Assembly (NCBI GenBank): GCA_039636785.1
Contig: CP144169.1
Location: forward strand, 3,348,001-3,412,000
Reading direction: 5' to 3'
Source: Micrococcaceae bacterium Sec5.7
Lineage (GTDB): Bacteria; Actinomycetota; Actinomycetes; Actinomycetales; Micrococcaceae
DNA: 64,000 nucleotides
Part shown: positions 34,244 to 42,381 of the stretch, in pieces
Layout of the letters: every line of letters starts with the position of its first letter
How positions within the stretch are numbered: the first letter of the stretch is position 1
Notes under the pieces: generated by a model
Database searches by the model: none
Told to the model about the DNA's origin: nothing
Seen by the model: the letters and a program-made list of their open reading frames with translations, nothing else
Translations under genes and position numbers: made by a program

Positions 34244-36112
34244 ATGGAAGTGGCCCTGGGACTGCTTGTGCTGGTGGCAGTGGTGTGTGCCGGCAGCGCG
34301 CTCGGCCGGAAAATCAATGTGTCCGTTCCGCTCCTGCTTGTCTTGGCCGGCGTTGTGGGTTCGTTTCTGCCGTTCGTCCCGAGGATCGAGTTGAACCCTG
34401 AGCTGGTGCTCGTGGGGCTGCTCCCGCCGTTGCTTTATGCCGCAGCACTCCGGACCTCGCTCTTCGACTTCGGCTCCAACCGGCGCGCCATCGGCCTGCT
34501 CTCGGTGGGCTACGTCATTTTCGGCACGGTCTCCGTGGGTTTCATTGCCTGGTGGCTTTTCCCCGAGATCCCGCTGGCTGCGGCCATCGCGCTGGGTGCG
34601 GTGGTGGCGCCGCCGGATGCCGTGGCGGCCACGGCCATTGCCCGCAAGGTGGGTATGCCGCGCCGGATTGTCAGCATCCTTGAAGGGGAATCGCTGGTCA
34701 ACGACGCGACGGCCCTGGTCTGCCTCCGCGCGGCCATCGCAGCGGTTTCGGGATCCGTCTCCGCCGCTGAGATCGGCGGCGGATTCATTGTGGCGGCCGG
34801 TGGCGGCCTGCTGGTGGGCCTCGCCGTCGCCTATGTCCTGGCCCAGCTCCGCAAGAGGATCCGGAACGTGGCGATCAACACCTCGACGTCGCTGATGGCG
34901 CCTTTCGTCGCTTATCTGCCGGCGGAGGCAATCCACGCCTCGGGTGTCCTCGCCGTCGTCGTCACGGGTCTGATCATGGGCGCGAAAGCGCCGTCCATGC
35001 CGGGCGGGGCTGCGCGCCAGAGCCAGCGAAGCAACTGGGACACGGTCCAGTTCCTGCTGGAGAACTCCGTGTTCCTTCTCATCGGGCTGCAGGTCCGGAC
35101 CATCATTGAAGGAGTCCAGGATGACTCGCTGGGCGCGGGCAGAATCTGGGCCGGCTGTGTGGCGATCCTGCTGGCCGTGCTGGTGCTGCGGCCGGTCTGG
35201 GTGTTCCCCGCAACGTATCTTCCCCGGCTGATTCCTGCCGTCCGCCGCAAGGATCCGGCGCCGCCGTGGACGTACCCGGCCATCATTTCCTGGGCCGGGA
35301 TGCGGGGTGTGGTGACTCTTGCCGCGGTACTGGTCCTGCCGGCGGATCTGGAGCACCGCTCCGTGCTGATCCTGGCCGCCATGGTGGTGGTGGGCGGCAC
35401 GCTTGCGCTCCAGGGGCTCTCGCTGCCTGCTTTGGTCCGGCGGCTGCAGGTCCAGGGTCCGGATCAGCGCGAGGATGCCCTGAACCAGGCGTCGCTGATG
35501 CAGCTGGCCACAACCGCGGGCGTGGACCGCCTCGAGGAGCTGCGCTCGGATGATGATCCGCCGGAGGTCATGGCGATGCTCAAACGGCGGACGCAGGAAC
35601 GCGGCCTGGCGGCGTGGGAACGGCTCGGCCGGCCGGGGCCGGAGGCGGCCACCCCCAGCCGGCGCTACGCCCAGCTGCGGCTGGCCATGCTGGAGGCGGA
35701 GCGGGCAAAAGTCCTGGAACTAAGGCGCACCGGCGGGTACGCCCACGAAGTTCTCAGCGATGTTCTGGAGAGACTGGATGTGGAGGAATCGATGCTCGAC
35801 TCATCCCTGGACGATCTGGAAATGCCCGGCACCGGCGGGAGCCCCCTGAGGGCGGTTGGCGGCTGCGAACATCTGGAGGACGCCGCGTTCCCGGCTGTCC
35901 CCGATGGCGCCTTCTGCGCGGAGTGCGTCCGTGAAGGAACGACGACGGTCCACCTCAGAATGTGCCTGGACTGCGGGAACGTGGCCTGCTGCGATTCGTC
36001 ACCCGGCACCCACGCCTCCAAGCACTACGAATCAAGCGGCCACCCTGCCATGCGCAGCATTGAGCCGGGCGAGGAGTGGCGCTGGTGTTATGTGGACGGG
36101 TTGCTGGGGTGA
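34244..36112 (+). CDS. CPA1-type Na+/H+ antiporter fused to a UBP zinc finger
   Basis: A 622-residue protein. Residues ~1-400 form a CPA1 antiporter with helices such as LVLVGLLPPLLYAAALRTSL, the APPDAVAATAIARKVGMP pair of core acidic residues, and VNDATALVCLRAAIAAV. A charged linker with a helix follows. The last ~85 residues are a UBP-type zinc finger with CEHLEDA, CAECV, CLDCGNVACCD, HASKHYESSGHP and WRWCYVD. UBP fingers bind the C-terminal tail of ubiquitin in eukaryotes. The antiporter exchanges Na+ for H+. The finger probably regulates it; its ligand in bacteria is unknown. Confidence 0.92.
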   Translation: MEVALGLLVLVAVVCAGSALGRKINVSVPLLLVLAGVVGSFLPFVPRIELNPELVLVGLLPPLLYAAALRTSLFDFGSNRRAIGLLSVGYVIFGTVSVGFIAWWLFPEIPLAAAIALGAVVAPPDAVAATAIARKVGMPRRIVSILEGESLVNDATALVCLRAAIAAVSGSVSAAEIGGGFIVAAGGGLLVGLAVAYVLAQLRKRIRNVAINTSTSLMAPFVAYLPAEAIHASGVLAVVVTGLIMGAKAPSMPGGAARQSQRSNWDTVQFLLENSVFLLIGLQVRTIIEGVQDDSLGAGRIWAGCVAILLAVLVLRPVWVFPATYLPRLIPAVRRKDPAPPWTYPAIISWAGMRGVVTLAAVLVLPADLEHRSVLILAAMVVVGGTLALQGLSLPALVRRLQVQGPDQREDALNQASLMQLATTAGVDRLEELRSDDDPPEVMAMLKRRTQERGLAAWERLGRPGPEAATPSRRYAQLRLAMLEAERAKVLELRRTGGYAHEVLSDVLERLDVEESMLDSSLDDLEMPGTGGSPLRAVGGCEHLEDAAFPAVPDGAFCAECVREGTTTVHLRMCLDCGNVACCDSSPGTHASKHYESSGHPAMRSIEPGEEWRWCYVDGLLG

Positions 36113-36229
36113 ACCGTGGCCCCGCCGCCGCGGCCACGCCGCATTTGTTAGTCATTCGCCGGTAAACGGCAGGAAACATTGTCCGGCTAACGTGTGATTA
36201 CAAAATCCATTCAGGGGGAGGCACGAATC

Positions 36230-36904
36230 ATGCGCGTAGGACTCATCCGGGCATTGACCACGTCGGACCGCCGGCTGCTGCGCACCCATGGAAGGCTGCT
36301 GCAGGAAACGTTCGGCTTCGACGTCACCACCCGCTGCATCCCCGGCCAACCATCCGGGGTTTACAACGAAGAGTCGCTCCGGGCCGCAGCCCCGAAGGTG
36401 GTGGAGATCGCCCTGGATATGGCCGGCGACGTGGACGCACTGATCATCAGCTGTGCCGCCGATCCCGGGCTTGCCCAAACGCGCGCCCTGGTGGACATTC
36501 CGGTGATCGGCGCCGGTTCCGCCGCCGCGGCCGCGGCCCTGGCGTTCGGCGGCAGGGTGGGCGTCCTGGGCTTGAAGCATCAGGTGCCGAGTCCCATCTC
36601 TGAGCTCCTGGGCGATCGTATGCTGTTGATCGACGGGCCCGAAAGCGTCGAAACACCGGATGGATTCCTGATGCCCACCGGCATCTTCGACGCCCTCGCC
36701 GCCGCCCATATGCTGGTGGACGCCGGCGCAGATGTGATCGTTGAGGCCAGCACCGGGCTGACGAGCATCGGTATGGCCGACGTTCTCCGCCGCAGGCTCG
36801 GCGTCCCCGTCATCGACGCCGTCGCGGCGGCAGGAGCCATGCTCGCCTCAGCGGTAACTACCCGTGTCCAGCCTCGGCGCGACAAGGAAGACAGCTACGC
36901 CTAG
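36230..36904 (+). CDS. Aspartate/glutamate/hydantoin racemase-family protein
   Basis: A 224-residue enzyme of the Asp/Glu racemase superfamily. The two catalytic cysteines expected on opposite sides of the active site are only partly evident: LIISCAADPGL near residue 82 has one. The second position reads VIVEASTGLTSI, with alanine or serine instead. GVPVIDAVAAAGAMLASAV is the usual C-terminal stretch. With one cysteine it could act on a different substrate, as in maleate isomerase relatives. The ATG at 36230 follows GGGGGAGG. Its stop lies inside a strong hairpin. Confidence 0.78.
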   Translation: MRVGLIRALTTSDRRLLRTHGRLLQETFGFDVTTRCIPGQPSGVYNEESLRAAAPKVVEIALDMAGDVDALIISCAADPGLAQTRALVDIPVIGAGSAAAAAALAFGGRVGVLGLKHQVPSPISELLGDRMLLIDGPESVETPDGFLMPTGIFDALAAAHMLVDAGADVIVEASTGLTSIGMADVLRRRLGVPVIDAVAAAGAMLASAVTTRVQPRRDKEDSYA

Positions 36905-36926
36905 GGTTATGAACCCTAGGCGTAGC
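36894..36926. terminator. Perfect 15-bp hairpin overlapping the racemase stop codon
   Basis: GCTACGCCTAGGGTT and AACCCTAGGCGTAGC form a perfect 15-bp stem with a 3-nt ATG loop. The stop codon of the racemase gene (36902-36904) is within the left arm. No T tract follows. It could terminate transcription or protect the message 3' end. Confidence 0.65.
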
Positions 36927-36965
36927 CTGCGAAATATCTGGGCCCGGGATGGTGTTTGCCCGGAC

Positions 36966-37607
36966 ATGACAACAATCGGAATCATCGGTGCAGGACACAT
37001 TGGAAGCCAAGTTGCGCGTCAGGCAGTGATGTTGGGCTATGACGTGGTGATCAGCAATTCCCGGGGACCGGATACGCTGACAGATCTGGCGGCGGAGCTG
37101 GGGCCACGGGCCAGGGCCGCAACGCCGGCCGAGGCGGCCGTCGCAGGCGATTTCGCCGTCGTCACCGTACCCCTCAAGAGCATCCGGAACATCCCCGCGG
37201 AGCCACTGGCGGGCAAGATCGTGATCGACACCAACAACTACTACTGGGAACGTGACGGCCGCATCCCGGCCCTCGATAACGGTGAAGCCACCACCTCCGG
37301 TCTGCTGCAGGAACACCTGCCCACGTCAAAGGTGGCCAAGGGTTTCAACCACATCAAGGCCCCGCAGATCACCACCGACGGAACCCCGGCAGGCACGGAC
37401 AACCGGCGGGCGCTTGCCACGGCCAGCGACTACCCCGAGGCCAGCGAGCTGGTGGCAAAGCTCTATGACGAGTTCGGCTTCGACACGGTGAACATCGGCC
37501 CGCTGTCCGAGAGCTGGCGCGTGGAACGGGACCGCCCGGCCTACGTCGTGCGCCAGAACGCGGACGAACTCACCGAGAATCTGGCCCGCGCACCGCGCAC
37601 TATCTGA
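36966..37607 (+). CDS. NADP/F420-type oxidoreductase (F420H2:NADP reductase-like)
   Basis: A 213-residue Rossmann protein. The nucleotide motif is GIIGAGHIGSQVARQ at residues 5-19, and SNSRGPDTL after the second strand marks the NADP-binding type. VTVPLKSIRNIP, VIDTNNYYWERDG and GFNHIK are conserved in the F420_oxidored group. It transfers hydride between a reduced cofactor and NADP. Whether this host uses F420 cannot be judged from the window. The ATG at 36966 was chosen because the Rossmann strand begins there. Confidence 0.85.
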   Translation: MTTIGIIGAGHIGSQVARQAVMLGYDVVISNSRGPDTLTDLAAELGPRARAATPAEAAVAGDFAVVTVPLKSIRNIPAEPLAGKIVIDTNNYYWERDGRIPALDNGEATTSGLLQEHLPTSKVAKGFNHIKAPQITTDGTPAGTDNRRALATASDYPEASELVAKLYDEFGFDTVNIGPLSESWRVERDRPAYVVRQNADELTENLARAPRTI

Positions 37608-37682
37608 GGAAGATCCGCACCCGCCTTGCGGCGCAGAACGAGAGAGAACGACGGCGGGAAGCTCCCGCCGTCGTCCTCTTGC
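37597..37682. repeat. Dispersed repeat, copy A (with hairpin)
   Basis: The sequence CTATCTGAGGAAGATCC, then a CTTGCGGCGCA block and AGAGAGAACGACGGCGGGA hairpin, recurs at 41642-41726 in the same order with a few indels. Copy A begins within the last codons of the F420-type oxidoreductase gene (its stop is the TGA in CTGAGG). Same strand as copy B. Confidence 0.6.
37648..37674. terminator. GACGGCGGGA-type hairpin terminator
   Basis: ACGACGGCGGGA and TCCCGCCGTCGT pair perfectly over 12 bp around a 3-nt loop. It follows the oxidoreductase gene by 41 bp. The same hairpin design recurs at 41687-41721 and 59242-59278, so it appears to be a standard terminator of this genome. Confidence 0.75.
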
Positions 37683-37807
37683 ATTGCGCTGCATGCCGTC
37701 TTGCCTGAGCTCTCCGCATTGGTTCAGAATCTCTGTTGCGGTCTGGTTGCTGGGCCAAATTACGGCGTATTCTGGACACACATAGCAAGCGCGTTGGCTG
37801 GAAAAAC

Positions 37808-39979
37808 ATGGCGCCAAAGAACCGCCCAAAATTTCGTCCGGCCGTGGCCCTGGGCAGGGTTCTCGGATTCTTCGCGGTGAGCGCCATTTGCGGGGTTCTG
37901 GCTGCCAGCCTCGTCGTTCCCTCTGTGGCTGTCGCCGGCATGACGGTCAGTAATTCGATCTCTTTCTTTAACAACCTTCCGGCTGAGCTGGCGGTTGAAA
38001 CACCGTCGCAGTCCACCAGGGTACTGAGCTCGGACCGAAAGCTGATCGCCACCTTCTACGCGGAGAACCGCGTCAAGGTCAGGCTGGACCAGATGTCCCC
38101 GTACATCAAGGACGCGATTATCGCCATCGAGGACAGCCGCTTCTACGAGCACGCCGGCGTGGACCCCCAGGGAATTCTTCGGGCGGTGACCTCCAACCTG
38201 ACCTCCGGCAGCAAGCAAGGAGCGTCCACGCTGACCCAGCAGTATGTCACCAACATAGTCAACGAGTCTCTGTCCTCCTCAGACAAGGGCGACGAGGTGG
38301 TCCTCAGCGGCCAGAAAACCATCGGCGACAAGCTGCGCGAAATGAGGCTTGCCCTTCAGCTGGAAAAGAAGTTCAGCAAGGACCAGATCCTCGAGGGCTA
38401 TCTCAACATCGTGTTCTTCAACCGGGACGCCTACGGTATCGAAGCCGCAGCGCGGCACTACTTCAGCAGCTCCGCCAAGAACCTCACGCTGCCCCAGGCT
38501 GCTCTGCTCGCCGGGCTCGTGAACAGCCCCAGCTTCTATGACCCTTCCGTCCATCCGGAAAACTCCCTCAAGCGACGCAACCAGGTGCTGGACAACATGC
38601 TCAGCCAGGGCAAGATCCTGCAACCAGCGCACGACGCCGCCATTGCCACACGTGTTGCCCTTAAGATCACTCCCTCGAGGCAGGGGTGCTCCGTTGCCGC
38701 CATGGCAACCTACTTCTGCGACTACGTCTCCCACCTGATCCTCAACGACCCGGCCTACGGCCCCGACGTTACCGAGCGCGAGAAAAAGCTGTACCGGGGC
38801 GGCTTGACCATCACCACCACGCTGGACAGCCGGCTGCAGTCGGCCGCGCAGGTGCGGGTGAACGCCACGGCCGGGGCGAACCCGGACAAATGGGGTGCGT
38901 CCCTGGTCTCTATCCAGCCCGGCACCGGCAAGATCCTCGCCATGGCGCAGAACACCGTCTTTCTTCCCGTGCGTGGGAAATTCGATACCCAGTTGAACTT
39001 CAACGTCGATTCCAAGGACGCCAAGGGCAATGACCTCAATGGAGCAGGCGGCTTCCAGCCCGGGTCCACGATGAAGCCGTTCACGTTCGCGGAATGGCTC
39101 AATGAGGGCAAGTCCATGACCACCACGGTGGACGCATCCCGGCGGTCTTATCCGCTCGAATTTCCGTGGAAATCCAGCTGTGGAAAGGTAGCCGGTGCCT
39201 ACAGCACGAAGCAGAAAATCGCCGGCCTCGGCGCCGCGGACGACCTGCAGAACAACGATTTGGGGTACTACCGGCCGATGCCCGTCAACTACGGCCTCTA
39301 CAACTCCATCAACACGGCAATCTTCGCTACCGCCGCCCAGCTGGACTTCTGCGGCATCCAGAGGATGGTCGATGCCGTGGGTATCCACAGTGGTCTGGAC
39401 AACGCCCCAGTCAACATGCATCAGCTGGGCAACCTGCTGGGCGCCATCGGCGTGGCCCCCCTCCACTTGGCGAATGCGTTTGCCACGTTCGCCAATGACG
39501 GCAGATACTGCGCTCCGATCGCCATCGTGGCCGTGACCGATGTGGCCGGAAGGAAGCTCCCGGTCCAGACCAGCATCTGCCGGGACGCCGTCAAACCCGA
39601 GGTTGCCCGCGGCGTCAACGCCGTGCTCCAGGACGTGCTGAGAAAGGGGTCCGGCATCTACATCAACCCCAAGGTCCAGAGCCTGGTGCACGTGGCGGCA
39701 AAGACAGGGACCTCCAACAACAACGGTGCTACCTGGGTGGTGGGCTACACCACCGGCATCGCCACCGCGTCCTTCTTCGGCGACACTCTGGAAGGCCAGA
39801 AACGGGCCGGCCAGAACGTCACGATCAACGGCAAGTTCTACAGGGGCATCGACGGTTACATGATCGCCGGCCCGCAATGGGCAATCTACATGACGCAGGT
39901 CGCCAGACTTTACCCGGCCGCTGCCTTTCCCCCTCCGCCCGCGTCCATGACCCGGCCGCCGCCGAATCCTAAGCGCTGA
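37808..39979 (+). CDS. Bifunctional class A penicillin-binding protein
   Basis: A 723-residue cell-wall synthase. One N-terminal helix (FFAVSAICGVLAASLVVPSV) anchors it. The GT51 glycosyltransferase domain has the catalytic EDSRFYEHAGVD near residue 107 and GASTLTQQYV. The transpeptidase domain has the serine in GSTMKPF near 420, the SIN motif in YNSINTAIF near 498, and the KTGT box in AAKTGTSNN near 632. It polymerises and crosslinks peptidoglycan. A Pro-rich tail ends it and no PASTA domain is present. The ATG at 37808 is inferred from the position of the anchor. Confidence 0.93.
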   Translation: MAPKNRPKFRPAVALGRVLGFFAVSAICGVLAASLVVPSVAVAGMTVSNSISFFNNLPAELAVETPSQSTRVLSSDRKLIATFYAENRVKVRLDQMSPYIKDAIIAIEDSRFYEHAGVDPQGILRAVTSNLTSGSKQGASTLTQQYVTNIVNESLSSSDKGDEVVLSGQKTIGDKLREMRLALQLEKKFSKDQILEGYLNIVFFNRDAYGIEAAARHYFSSSAKNLTLPQAALLAGLVNSPSFYDPSVHPENSLKRRNQVLDNMLSQGKILQPAHDAAIATRVALKITPSRQGCSVAAMATYFCDYVSHLILNDPAYGPDVTEREKKLYRGGLTITTTLDSRLQSAAQVRVNATAGANPDKWGASLVSIQPGTGKILAMAQNTVFLPVRGKFDTQLNFNVDSKDAKGNDLNGAGGFQPGSTMKPFTFAEWLNEGKSMTTTVDASRRSYPLEFPWKSSCGKVAGAYSTKQKIAGLGAADDLQNNDLGYYRPMPVNYGLYNSINTAIFATAAQLDFCGIQRMVDAVGIHSGLDNAPVNMHQLGNLLGAIGVAPLHLANAFATFANDGRYCAPIAIVAVTDVAGRKLPVQTSICRDAVKPEVARGVNAVLQDVLRKGSGIYINPKVQSLVHVAAKTGTSNNNGATWVVGYTTGIATASFFGDTLEGQKRAGQNVTINGKFYRGIDGYMIAGPQWAIYMTQVARLYPAAAFPPPPASMTRPPPNPKR

Positions 39980-40039
39980 CCGCCGGTGGCTGGACCTCCT
40001 GGCCGCGATAACGCGCAGGCCCGGCGGCGGTCCGTCCAG

Positions 40040-40306
40040 TCATTCGTCGGCTCCGAACGCACCCTCCAGGGATTCTGGCGCGAACAGCGCCGCCGCCACA
40101 TCCTCGCGCAGATAGTAATTCCGGCGTTCCGATGGTTCAAGACTGCCACGCACAATGTAGTAGCCACGGCCTTCACCGGGGCCGCCGGCGGCACGGTCGA
40201 TGGCATCAATCATGGCCCTCTCCAGCAGATTGTTTGGGCCATGTTGTTGCAGCAGAGCCAAGTCTTCCGGCAGAAGTGAACTGATCAGCCCTTGGATGTC
40301 CGGCAT
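40040..40306 (-). CDS. Hypothetical protein of 88 residues
   Basis: The frame is open up to 40423, but the ATG at 40306 has a good AAGGAC site, so I take it as the start. The product begins MPDIQGLISSLLPEDLALLQ and ends LREDVAAALFAPESLEGAFG. It is acidic, soluble and mostly helical, with a short GGPGEGRGYYIVRGSL loop. No family is recognised. It is convergent with the penicillin-binding protein gene and divergent from the DUF6454 gene. Confidence 0.6.
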   Translation of the reverse strand: MPDIQGLISSLLPEDLALLQQHGPNNLLERAMIDAIDRAAGGPGEGRGYYIVRGSLEPSERRNYYLREDVAAALFAPESLEGAFGADE

Positions 40307-40594
40307 TTTCGTGTCCTTCGTCGGCACCGAAACAATATCAGAGCCCCTCGGTGGCGTATCCGGGGGTGCCTCGGCCGGTTGCGTCCATCCCGATTGTAGG
40401 ACCGAGGGGATCGGCTCCGCCACAGCCGGCTCCGGCGCACCAAGGCGCGGGACGTGCGATGAGTCGATGGAAGGCCAGGTTCGGGAGATACCGCCGGACC
40501 GAGCGCAGGACCCTGTTCAGCCGCTGGACTCTCCCGGTTCACAACCCGCCCGTAGCGTCAGGACGGCACGAAATAACGAGAGAGGGCCCACCCC

Positions 40595-41602
40595 ATGAGC
40601 ACAACCCGCACGCGCAGCATCTTCGCCGCCGTCATCACGGCAGCCATCGCAGCGTCCGCAATGGGCGGAACAGCGGCAGCCCAAGCCACCGCACAGGGCC
40701 AGGCAACCGCCGACCGCCACACGCCGGATACCGCCGTCGCGGACGGTTTCAGCGCCGTCGACCGCAACACCGACTGGCAACTGGCCGGCAAACAGAAACT
40801 CAACTTCCCGACGTACCACACGGAAGGCATCGCGTTCACGGAGGACCACATCTTCCTGTCCGCGGTCCAGATTCTCGAGCCCACCGCGAAATACCCGAGC
40901 CCACAGGGCGGCCACGACCGCACCCCGGGCAAGGGTGTGGGCCATCTGTTCGTCATGGACAAGGCCGGCAACCTCCAGAAGGACATCACGCTCGGCGAGG
41001 GCGACATGTACCACCCCGGCGGTATTGACTTCGACGGCACGAGCATCTGGGTCCCCGTCGCCCAGTACCGGCCCAACAGCAGCGCCATCATCTACCGCGT
41101 GGACGCGAGCTCCCTGGATGTGCACAAGCAGTTCGAGGTGCCCGACCAGTTCGGCGGGATCGTCATGGACAAGAAGACCGGCCACCTGGTCGGGAACACG
41201 TGGGGGTCGCGCCGGTTCGCCGAGTGGAACCTTCAAGGCAAGGAACTGGCGACCTGGCAGAACCCGGACCAGTTCATCGACTACCAGGACTGCCAGTACG
41301 CTGCCAACTCCAAAATGCTCTGCGCCGGGGTCGCCAACCTCCCTCAAACCCCCGCCGCGGGCGGTACCTCCGCCACCTATGAACTGGGCGGTATGGCCCT
41401 GATCGACATCAATATGCATTCCACCCTGCACGATGTCCCGTTCCAGAAATGGTCAAGCACGGGTCACGTGGCCACCCGCAATCCGTTCAAAATGACCGCC
41501 GACGGCAATCACCTGACCATGCGGGTCGCCCCGGACAACGGCGAAGAGGGCAACGGATCCGAGATCCTCACCTACGAAGCCAGTGTGGCACCAGCGCCTT
41601 GA
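40595..41602 (+). CDS. DUF6454 family secreted protein
   Basis: A 335-residue exported protein. The signal peptide (FAAVITAAIAASAMGGTAAA) has an AxA site. The mature part looks like a beta-propeller: repeated strands such as TYHTEGIAFTEDHIFLSAVQ, HPGGIDFDGTSIWVPVAQYR and GGIVMDKKTGHLVGNTWGSR. DUF6454 is a family without known function, mostly actinobacterial. It may bind or process a sugar or wall component at the cell surface. The ATG at 40595 follows AGAGAGGG. It stands alone, with a terminator hairpin downstream. Confidence 0.85.
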   Translation: MSTTRTRSIFAAVITAAIAASAMGGTAAAQATAQGQATADRHTPDTAVADGFSAVDRNTDWQLAGKQKLNFPTYHTEGIAFTEDHIFLSAVQILEPTAKYPSPQGGHDRTPGKGVGHLFVMDKAGNLQKDITLGEGDMYHPGGIDFDGTSIWVPVAQYRPNSSAIIYRVDASSLDVHKQFEVPDQFGGIVMDKKTGHLVGNTWGSRRFAEWNLQGKELATWQNPDQFIDYQDCQYAANSKMLCAGVANLPQTPAAGGTSATYELGGMALIDINMHSTLHDVPFQKWSSTGHVATRNPFKMTADGNHLTMRVAPDNGEEGNGSEILTYEASVAPAP

Positions 41603-41641
41603 GGGTTGGCAGGTGGCCCGCGCATCAACAACCCGCGCGCA

Positions 41642-41726
41642 CCATCTGAGGAAGATCCCCGCACAGCTTGCGGCGCAAGTACCAGAGAGAACGACGGCGG
41701 GAGGCTCCCGCCGTCGTTCTCTTGCG
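41642..41726. repeat. Dispersed repeat, copy B (with hairpin)
   Basis: Copy B of the repeat at 37597-37682: CATCTGAGGAAGATCC, CTTGCGGCGCA, then the GAGAACGACGGCGGGA hairpin. In copy B no oxidoreductase gene precedes it; only GGCCCGCGCA-like bases of that gene end are left upstream. This suggests duplication of a 3' end with its terminator, or loss of the gene body. Confidence 0.6.
41687..41721. terminator. Perfect 16-bp hairpin terminator
   Basis: GAGAACGACGGCGGGA and TCCCGCCGTCGTTCTC pair over 16 bp around a GGC loop, followed by TTGCG. It is 84 bp after the DUF6454 gene and is the strongest copy of the recurrent hairpin in this window. Confidence 0.75.
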
Positions 41727-41837
41727 TCCCGGGATTTGTGGAAGCAGGCCCCGGGGTTCAACACCCGCGGGGGTGCGTGTGTGGCGCTGTGCGAGGACAT
41801 GCACGGGGCTGACTACAACCTGGCGGCGAGCATCTAG

Positions 41838-41930
41838 CTACGTGACTGACTCGATGAGCTCGTGCAGCTTCTCGATACCGTCTGTCCAGCCGCTTCGGTG
41901 CAAGGCGAGTCGTTCCTCGGTCGCAAACAG
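41838..41930 (-). pseudogene. C-terminal remnant of an SRPBCC/AHSA1-like protein
   Basis: One frame gives LFATEERLALHRSGW, then TDGIEKLHELIESVT and a stop. This fits the last helix of SRPBCC proteins (strand, GW, long C-terminal helix). Nothing of the N-terminal part is present. It joins the aldo/keto reductase stub directly upstream on the same strand but in another frame. Confidence 0.4.
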
Positions 41931-41940
41931 GCCCTGACAA

Positions 41941-42075
41941 GTCAATGCCCAGCTCACGGGCCCGGTGCAACGTCTCGCCCGATACCTGCTCATCGGTCTC
42001 CGAGCCGAACGACATCGTCCCGAAGCACAACGGCGACACCTGGACACCGGTCGCCCCCACTGTCACGTATTCCAT
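41941..42075 (-). pseudogene. N-terminal stub of an aldo/keto reductase
   Basis: The frame from ATG 42075 reads MEYVTVGATGVQVSPLCFGT, then MSFGSETDEQVSGETLHRARELGID. This is the first strand, helix and second strand of an AKR barrel. Homology ends at 41941, where SRPBCC-like sequence begins in another frame. The catalytic Asp-Tyr-Lys-His set is lost. A larger AKR remnant sits at 49211-49979 on the other strand, but it belongs to a different AKR subgroup by sequence. Confidence 0.65.
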
Positions 42076-42119
42076 GAAAATCCTCCCTCCGCAGCCACAG
42101 CAGGGGGCTGCGCGAGTCA

Positions 42120-42148
42120 TGTTGAACTATTCGGCACGGAAAAGACCC
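42120..42148 (-). mobile_element. Possible ISL3-type end, scar of a lost insertion sequence
   Basis: On the minus strand, GGGTCTTTTCCGTGCCGAAT begins at 42148 and continues AGTTC. The order GGGTCT-TT-GAATAGTT is shared with the left end of the ISL3-type element at 1087. It abuts the point where the radical SAM stub stops. No transposase remains here. Confidence 0.35.
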
Positions 42149-42301
42149 TTAGCAACCGACGGCGCTTCGTCCCAGCAGCTGCGCCGGGGTCTTGACGTGG
42201 TCGGGCAGTTCGGCCCAGCGCTGATCCATCGCGGCCCTGCTCTCCGGGTGGACCGGACGCGTGAGGAGCTCGACGCTCCGGAGGAGGGCTTGGATCTTCA
42301 T
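42149..42301 (-). pseudogene. N-terminal stub of a radical SAM protein
   Basis: The frame from ATG 42301 reads MKIQALLRSVELLTRPVHPE, then AAMDQRWAELPDHVKTPAQL and GRSAVGC before a stop. This is the leader of a group of actinobacterial radical SAM proteins whose CxxxCxxC cluster motif comes just after GC. The stub ends exactly there, at the IS-like end. No cluster motif remains, so it is inactive. Confidence 0.55.
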
Positions 42302-42381
42302 GGTTCTCCTGCCGGTGTGGAGGCTAATCGGCGGGCCGGGTGGAAGCCAGCGGGCGCCCCCTTCCACCGGCTGGAGGGGTC

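Noticed and set aside
38279..39877. Minus-strand open frame of 532 codons
   Set aside because: It is antisense to the penicillin-binding protein gene, which has all its catalytic motifs.
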